The notes under the pieces are model-generated. The model was not told the DNA's origin, did no database searches, and saw only the letters and a list, made by a program, of their open reading frames with translations. Shown piece by piece: positions 15,361 to 21,887 of a DNA stretch of 21,887 bases. Each line of letters begins with the position of its first letter. Within the stretch, counting starts at the first letter, position 1. This DNA is from Nitrospinota bacterium. GTDB lineage: Bacteria > UBA8248. The position numbers and the translations under genes were made by a program. The stretch covers positions 2,668 to 24,554 of the forward strand of contig JAPYQX010000004.1 in assembly GCA_029937135.1 (NCBI GenBank). Direction: 5' to 3'.

Positions 15361-16566
15361 TCAGCCCTGCTCCGATTTCGATTTCATGACGGATGGCAGG
15401 GGAGCCTCCCGTTCGAGGGTGACGCTTCCTTCGAGATGAAGCCCGTAGCCCTCCAGCGCAACGATGCGGGGTTGATCGTTGGTCATGATGCGTATCCGTT
15501 TCACGCCCAGGTCCACCAGGATTTGAGCGCCGATTCCGTATTCCCGGAGCCGGGAGATCGGCCCCGAGCGGGGGAGCACTTCCCGCGCGGTCTCCTCCGT
15601 CCGTCCAGTTCCCCCTACCGGGGAAGGGTCGTCGCCCATCGTATCCGACTGAAGGTAGACGAGCACCCCCCGGCCCTCTTTCTGGATGGCGGCGAGAGCG
15701 AACCTGAAGCGATCCATGCAATCCGACCGCAGGAGGTTGAACATATCCACCACGCCAAGGGAGGGCTGAACGCGGACAAGGATGGGTTCATCGGTATCGA
15801 CCTTCCCCATCGAGAGAGCGAAGTGGAGGCGTCCGCTGGTCCGGTTCCGGTAGACGGTGGCCCGGAACTCGCCGTAGGGCGTGGGCAGCATCACCTCCTC
15901 GGCGCGTTCGATGAGGCGCTCGTTACGCATCCGGTAGGCGATCAGGTCCTTGATGGTGACGATGGAAAGGTTATGGGCCTCGGCGGTCTTTTCGAGGTCC
16001 GGAAGGCGGGACATGGACCCATCCTCCTTCATGACCTCGCATATCACTCCCGAGGGATCGAGCCCGGCGAGACGGGCGAGATCAACGGCCCCCTCGGTAT
16101 GTCCCGCGCGGCGGAGCACGCCGCCCGGGCGGGCGCGAAGAGGGAAAATATGGCCGGGGGTGACGAGATCCGCCGGGCCCGCGCCGGGCCGTATGGCGGT
16201 CTGAATCGTATGGGCGCGATCAAAGGCGCTGATGCCGGTGGTCACACCCTCGCGGGCCTCGACGGAAACCGTGAAGGGGGTGCCGAAGCGCGAGCCGTTC
16301 CGGGAGCCGTCCACCATCATGGGCAGGCCCAGGGATTCGACCCTTTCGGGTGTGATCGACAGGCAGACGAGGCCCCGCCCCTCTTTTGTCATGAAGTTAA
16401 TCGCCTCGGGCGTGACCTTCTCGGCCGCCATCACGAAATCGCCCTCGTTCTCACGGTCCTCGTCATCGACGAGAATCACGATGCGACCTTCGCGGAGGTC
16501 CCCGATGGCCTCGCTAATGGAGGAGTATATTTTTTTCTTTTCGCCGCCGTTCGAGATTTCAGGCAT
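15361..16566 (-). CDS. ribB: RibBA-like protein: intact DHBP synthase, degenerate GTP cyclohydrolase II (RibBX type)
   Basis: 401 residues. The N-terminal half (about 12-215) is a complete 3,4-dihydroxy-2-butanone 4-phosphate synthase with the acidic DDEDREN motif (34-40), TPGHIFPL and GHTEGAVDLARLAG, and should make the four-carbon unit from ribulose 5-phosphate. The C-terminal half (from LPTPYGEF, about 227) keeps the fold framework (RVQPSLGVVDMFNLLRSDC, YGIGAQILVDLGVKRIRI, LEGYGL). It has lost two of three zinc cysteines (positions 270 and 281 are Leu and Ser; only Cys283 remains). The GQEGRGIGL catalytic loop is replaced by QSDTMGDDPSPVGGTGRT. It is therefore probably not a GTP cyclohydrolase II. 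The ATG overlaps ribE by 8 nt. Hybrid enzymes of this kind have been described as RibBX in Proteobacteria. Confidence 0.92.
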   Translation of the reverse strand: MPEISNGGEKKKIYSSISEAIGDLREGRIVILVDDEDRENEGDFVMAAEKVTPEAINFMTKEGRGLVCLSITPERVESLGLPMMVDGSRNGSRFGTPFTVSVEAREGVTTGISAFDRAHTIQTAIRPGAGPADLVTPGHIFPLRARPGGVLRRAGHTEGAVDLARLAGLDPSGVICEVMKEDGSMSRLPDLEKTAEAHNLSIVTIKDLIAYRMRNERLIERAEEVMLPTPYGEFRATVYRNRTSGRLHFALSMGKVDTDEPILVRVQPSLGVVDMFNLLRSDCMDRFRFALAAIQKEGRGVLVYLQSDTMGDDPSPVGGTGRTEETAREVLPRSGPISRLREYGIGAQILVDLGVKRIRIMTNDQPRIVALEGYGLHLEGSVTLEREAPLPSVMKSKSEQG

Positions 16567-17245
16567 AACCGTGCTCTTTCAGCTTGTCGAGGGAGATTCC
16601 GCCGCCATCGGCGCCGTCTCCGGCCGCACCAGCCCGGGCATGAGGGCCGAGGAGTTTTTCCACGTATTTTCCGATCAGATCGGCCTCGAGATTCACCGCC
16701 TCCCCGTCTTTTTTTTCGGTAAGGGTCGTCGCCGCGCTGGTATGGGGGATGATCGCAATCGAAAACGAATCCTCATCGCAGGCCGCCACCGTCAGGCTGA
16801 TGCCGTCCACCGCGACCGAGCCCTTGAACACGATATAGCGCATCACCCCGGGCGGCGCCGCGACCGTCAGCCAGATGGAATCGCCATCAGCCCTTCGGCT
16901 ACGAATCTCGCCCAGCCCGTCGATGTGGCCCGTCACCATGTGGCCGCCGAGACGGTCCCCCAGCGCCAGCGCGCGCTCAAGATTAACACCGTCTCCCGCT
17001 TTCAGGCCGCCCAGGTTGGTCATCCGGAGGCTTTCGGGTGAAACGTCGGCCTCGAACACCTGGCCGGCGAATTCCACCACCGTCATGCACGCCCCGTTGA
17101 TCGCGATCGATTCGCCCAGTTTCATGCCGTCGCCCAGTTTCAATCCGCCGAAAAGCCCGTTCGCCTCGATGGCGATGCGGGCGCCCCCCTCGCCGGAGCG
17201 GACGGTGCGAACCCGGCCAACGGTTTCAACGATTCCACTAAACAT
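16559..17245 (-). CDS. ribE: Riboflavin synthase (alpha chain)
   Basis: Catalyses dismutation of two 6,7-dimethyl-8-ribityllumazine molecules to riboflavin. The 228-residue product begins MFSGIVETVG and has the two beta-barrel repeats of the family: SIAINGACMTVVEF with FEADVSPESLRMTNL in the first and HMVTGHIDGLGEIRS with GSVAVDGISLTV in the second. A Gly/Asp/Ala-rich linker (about 195-215) before a normal LKEHGYA end makes it slightly long. The ATG at 17245 has GGGGAG 7 nt upstream and overlaps the ribD stop by 8 nt, implying translational coupling. Confidence 0.96.
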   Translation of the reverse strand: MFSGIVETVGRVRTVRSGEGGARIAIEANGLFGGLKLGDGMKLGESIAINGACMTVVEFAGQVFEADVSPESLRMTNLGGLKAGDGVNLERALALGDRLGGHMVTGHIDGLGEIRSRRADGDSIWLTVAAPPGVMRYIVFKGSVAVDGISLTVAACDEDSFSIAIIPHTSAATTLTEKKDGEAVNLEADLIGKYVEKLLGPHARAGAAGDGADGGGISLDKLKEHGYA

Positions 17246-18407
17246 CGGAACTCCCCTCAGAATCGTCCCGGTATCGTGCCCATATCGGATCGCTTAAGTA
17301 GCTTTGAATCAATAAATTATCTCCGATTATCTCATATTTAAGGTGAGATAATTTCGGAGCATCGCCCAGTGATAAACCAAGCCCCCCAGACACCGCGCCG
17401 GGGGCTGATTCGTCCCCGATGATCATGGGGGCGATAAAAGCCATCACCTTATCGGCGAGCCCTTGCCTCAGGAATGAACCATGCACCTGGCCCCCGCCCT
17501 CGACGAGGAGATGACGAACCCCCCGCTCCCCAAGGGTTTCAAGTAGAGGCGCTAAAGCGACCCGCCCATCGGGGCCGGCTTCGGTAATAACAATCTCGGC
17601 CCCCGCCTTTTCGAGGACAACAGCTTTCGGGGAACCACCTCCCTCAAGAGCGGCGATGATTGTAGCAACGCCCCGATCCGGAGGCAACGCACGCGCTTCC
17701 TTGGGCGTCCTGAGCCGGGAATCTAAGACAACGCGAATTAAGGGTTTGCCCACCTTTCCTTCAGGCCGTGCTGTAAGGAGAGGATCGTCCTTGATCAGGG
17801 TTTCCACCCCGACGAGGATGGCGTCCACTTGATCGCGGAAATCGTGGGCCCATGCCCTGGCGGGCTCCCCCGTGATCCAGCGGCTCTCGCCCGATGGGGC
17901 GGCGATCCGCCCGTCCAGGCTCATGGCCATTTTCAGGGTGACAAAAGGACGGCCCTTTTCGATCGAGGTGATGAAAGCCTCGTTCAACAGGGCTGCCTCG
18001 CGTGCGAGGAGGCCCGTTTCGACGGCCACCCCGCCCTCCCTGAGTATCTCGAATCCCTTGCCCGCGACGCGCGGGTCCGGGTCCTCGATAGCGGCGGCGA
18101 CCCGTGAGATTCCCGCCTTCACGACAGCCGGGGCGCAGGGAGGGGTCTTTCTCTTGTGGGCGCAGGGCTCAAGGTTGATATAGAGGGTGGCGCCCCGGGC
18201 GAGGCTGCCTGCTTCCTCAAGGGCGATGACTTCGGCGTGGGGGGAGCCGGCCCGCTCGTGCCAGCCGCGGCCCACGGCTTTCCCGTCCGGTCCGACCACA
18301 ACCGCCCCGACAAGGGGGTTGGGGCTGGTTCTCCCCGCGCCTCGCCGGGCGAGGGAGATCGATTTCGCCATCCAGCGGCGGTCGGCCTCGTCGAATTCAG
18401 CGTTCAC
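17238..18407 (-). CDS. ribD: Bifunctional pyrimidine deaminase/reductase RibD
   Basis: Carries out the second and third steps of riboflavin synthesis. The 389-residue product has the N-terminal deaminase with zinc/catalytic HAE (57-59) and PCAHKRKTPPC (Cys82, Cys91), and the C-terminal NADPH-dependent reductase with FVTLKMAMSLDGRIA, WITGEPARAWAH, AILVGVETLIKDDPLLTAR and LLVEGGGQVHGSFL. The GTG at 18407 is preceded by GGGGA at 7-nt spacing. It is the first rib gene, only 38 nt after ppdK, which leaves no room for an FMN riboswitch at this point. Confidence 0.96.
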   Translation of the reverse strand: MNAEFDEADRRWMAKSISLARRGAGRTSPNPLVGAVVVGPDGKAVGRGWHERAGSPHAEVIALEEAGSLARGATLYINLEPCAHKRKTPPCAPAVVKAGISRVAAAIEDPDPRVAGKGFEILREGGVAVETGLLAREAALLNEAFITSIEKGRPFVTLKMAMSLDGRIAAPSGESRWITGEPARAWAHDFRDQVDAILVGVETLIKDDPLLTARPEGKVGKPLIRVVLDSRLRTPKEARALPPDRGVATIIAALEGGGSPKAVVLEKAGAEIVITEAGPDGRVALAPLLETLGERGVRHLLVEGGGQVHGSFLRQGLADKVMAFIAPMIIGDESAPGAVSGGLGLSLGDAPKLSHLKYEIIGDNLLIQSYLSDPIWARYRDDSEGSSDV

Positions 18408-18422
18408 CGCTTATCCCCGCAG

Positions 18423-18445
18423 GTCTCGAATCAGAGAGTCTCGAA

Positions 18446-18451
<6 letters not shown>
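18423..18451. repeat. Tandem 15-bp repeat over the ppdK stop
   Basis: Two identical 14-nt copies of GTCTCGAATCAGAG (18423-18436 and 18438-18451) repeat with a 15-nt period. On the minus strand each copy has TGA in the ppdK frame, so the stop is duplicated five codons apart. A weaker third fragment (ATCTCAA) follows. Confidence 0.85.
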
Positions 18452-21094
<2,643 letters not shown>

Positions 21095-21103
21095 TTCGAA
21101 CAA

Positions 21104-21110
21104 CCCCCCT
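21104..21110 (-). promoter_or_regulatory. Ribosome-binding site that fixes the ppdK start
   Basis: Minus-strand AGGGGGG is separated by 9 nt from the ATG at 21094 and by 0 nt from the in-frame TTG at 21103, so the ATG is the functional start. Confidence 0.7.
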
Positions 21111-21130
21111 GCTCAACGATGGAGCATGTT

Positions 21131-21162
21131 TAAAATTCGCCTACGCCCGGACGGGCGGGGCG
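21131..21162 (-). terminator. Terminator-like hairpin between glyS and ppdK
   Basis: On the minus strand CGCC and CGCCC (from 21162) pair with GGGCG and GGCG (to 21138) around a GTCC loop with a small internal mismatch, giving about nine GC pairs. AATTTTA follows at once (21137-21131). The T run is short, so it may be a partial terminator or processing site after glyS. No promoter for ppdK is visible after it. Confidence 0.35.
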
Positions 21163-21182
21163 GGTGAATCAAGATGAGTCTT

Positions 21183-21887
21183 TTAAGACGAGTCCTTCGG
21201 GCGTCCCTGAATTTTTGAGAAATCGGCCACCGGCGCGAAAAGGCTTCCCACCTTGCCGAGTTGATTCAGCCGATTGTTTTTCAACTCTTCGTTTTCGTCC
21301 ATCACGAGGATATCCTCGAAATACCTGTCAACCGCCGGCCTCAACCCGGCGACTTTTTCAATGCATTTCGCATGATCCGCCTCAAGACTGTTGTCTTTGT
21401 CACGCGGTTTTCCATCGTGGGCATTCATCACACTCTTCATGAAAGTAGCCGTTTCGTCACACTCATCCGCGAGATCGATTTCGGCCTGCTCCGAAATAAG
21501 ATCTCGTGAAAACCCTGCTCCAGAGACCCCTCCGGATTGCCGGATAATATTGGTTACCCTCTTGAATGTCGTCGTAAGCGCCTCGAAAGTATCGGAATCG
21601 GCCGCCAGCTTTTCAAGAGCGTGAAGGCGTGCGGCGGCGTCCACCGGGTCGTGCCAGCCGGTATCGCCCGCCACCGAAAGAACCGCCTCGATCAAATCCG
21701 CCGGCGCGCCGCCGCGTGAAAGGCCCGCCGATACGCGGTTCCTTAGAAATTTGGCCAACCGGCCGGCGACAATCTCTTGATCTTCCTTGAATTTTTCCAG
21801 CAGTGGCTTCAGGGCTTGCCCTGTACAGCCGACAAGAGAGAGGCGGTAACCTCTGGCAATCAACACCCGAATCACCGCATTCGCCGC
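21183..21887 (-). CDS. glyS: Glycyl-tRNA synthetase beta subunit, C-terminal part (cut by right edge)
   Basis: The beta chain of the tetrameric alpha2beta2 bacterial glycyl-tRNA synthetase, responsible for tRNA recognition. Only the last 234 residues are in the window; the frame is open to the edge (AANAVIRVLIARGY). Diagnostic pieces are VIRVLIARGY, LAKFLRNRV, FKRVTNIIRQ and the C-terminal PAVDRYFEDILVMDENEELKNNRLNQL, belonging to the helical, DALR-like anticodon-binding region. The stop at 21183 is normal. glyS followed by ppdK is a known arrangement in deltaproteobacteria, which supports the lineage guess. Confidence 0.95.
   Translation of the reverse strand, partial: AANAVIRVLIARGYRLSLVGCTGQALKPLLEKFKEDQEIVAGRLAKFLRNRVSAGLSRGGAPADLIEAVLSVAGDTGWHDPVDAAARLHALEKLAADSDTFEALTTTFKRVTNIIRQSGGVSGAGFSRDLISEQAEIDLADECDETATFMKSVMNAHDGKPRDKDNSLEADHAKCIEKVAGLRPAVDRYFEDILVMDENEELKNNRLNQLGKVGSLFAPVADFSKIQGRPKDSS

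Noticed and set aside
15280..16722. A 480-codon plus-strand open frame opposite the ribBA-like gene
   Set aside because: It is a shadow frame of a recognised gene, without a ribosome site or domain signal.
18408..18445. Possible FMN riboswitch ahead of ribD
   Set aside because: The gap is 38 nt and holds only a short tandem repeat; an FMN riboswitch needs well over 100 nt. One could lie farther upstream outside the window.

Overview
The window is a GC-rich stretch of a Gram-negative bacterial chromosome made almost entirely of core housekeeping genes. Outer-membrane lipoprotein LptE, a LapA-type inner-membrane protein and the lipid II flippase MurJ indicate a didermic cell. The order nusB - lptE - holA - rpsT, with murJ, mutS, a DUF4390 protein and an NtrY-like kinase close by and glyS-ppdK at the other end, resembles deltaproteobacterial and related uncultured lineages. 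That placement is inferred from remembered gene order, and no rRNA is present to test it. No mobile element, CRISPR array, tRNA or rRNA was seen.

All genes but one lie on the minus strand, so the layout is given in transcription order from the right edge. First come glyS (3' part only) and ppdK, which makes pyruvate phosphate dikinase. Next is a tightly packed riboflavin cluster: ribD, ribE, a ribBA-like gene and ribH, with 8-nt overlaps at two junctions. It runs directly into nusB, a stand-alone protein resembling the N-terminal domain of M17 aminopeptidases, lptE (LPS transport) and holA (DNA polymerase III delta). The only plus-strand gene, rpsT (ribosomal protein S20), ends 5 nt from the end of holA and is divergent from murJ. 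murJ is followed by a XerD-type recombinase.

The next block starts behind a clear sigma70-like promoter: phoH, a 7TM-HD (PgpH-type) c-di-AMP phosphodiesterase, ybeY, a HIT-family hydrolase, a LapA-domain protein and mutS. After another candidate promoter come a DUF4390 periplasmic protein and the N-terminal half of an NtrY-like sensor kinase, cut by the left edge. Every interval over 300 nt is coding.

No plainly new multi-gene system was found. The points most worth a second look are: a RibBA protein whose GTP cyclohydrolase II half has lost zinc and catalytic motifs (RibBX-like); a G9 tract exactly filling part of the 17-bp spacer of the phoH promoter; two divergent promoters sharing a 12-bp palindromic -10 region between murJ and rpsT; long homopolymers inside holA, mutS and xerD; an in-frame 36-bp duplication in the signal region of lptE; and a long coding overlap between the HD-domain gene and ybeY.
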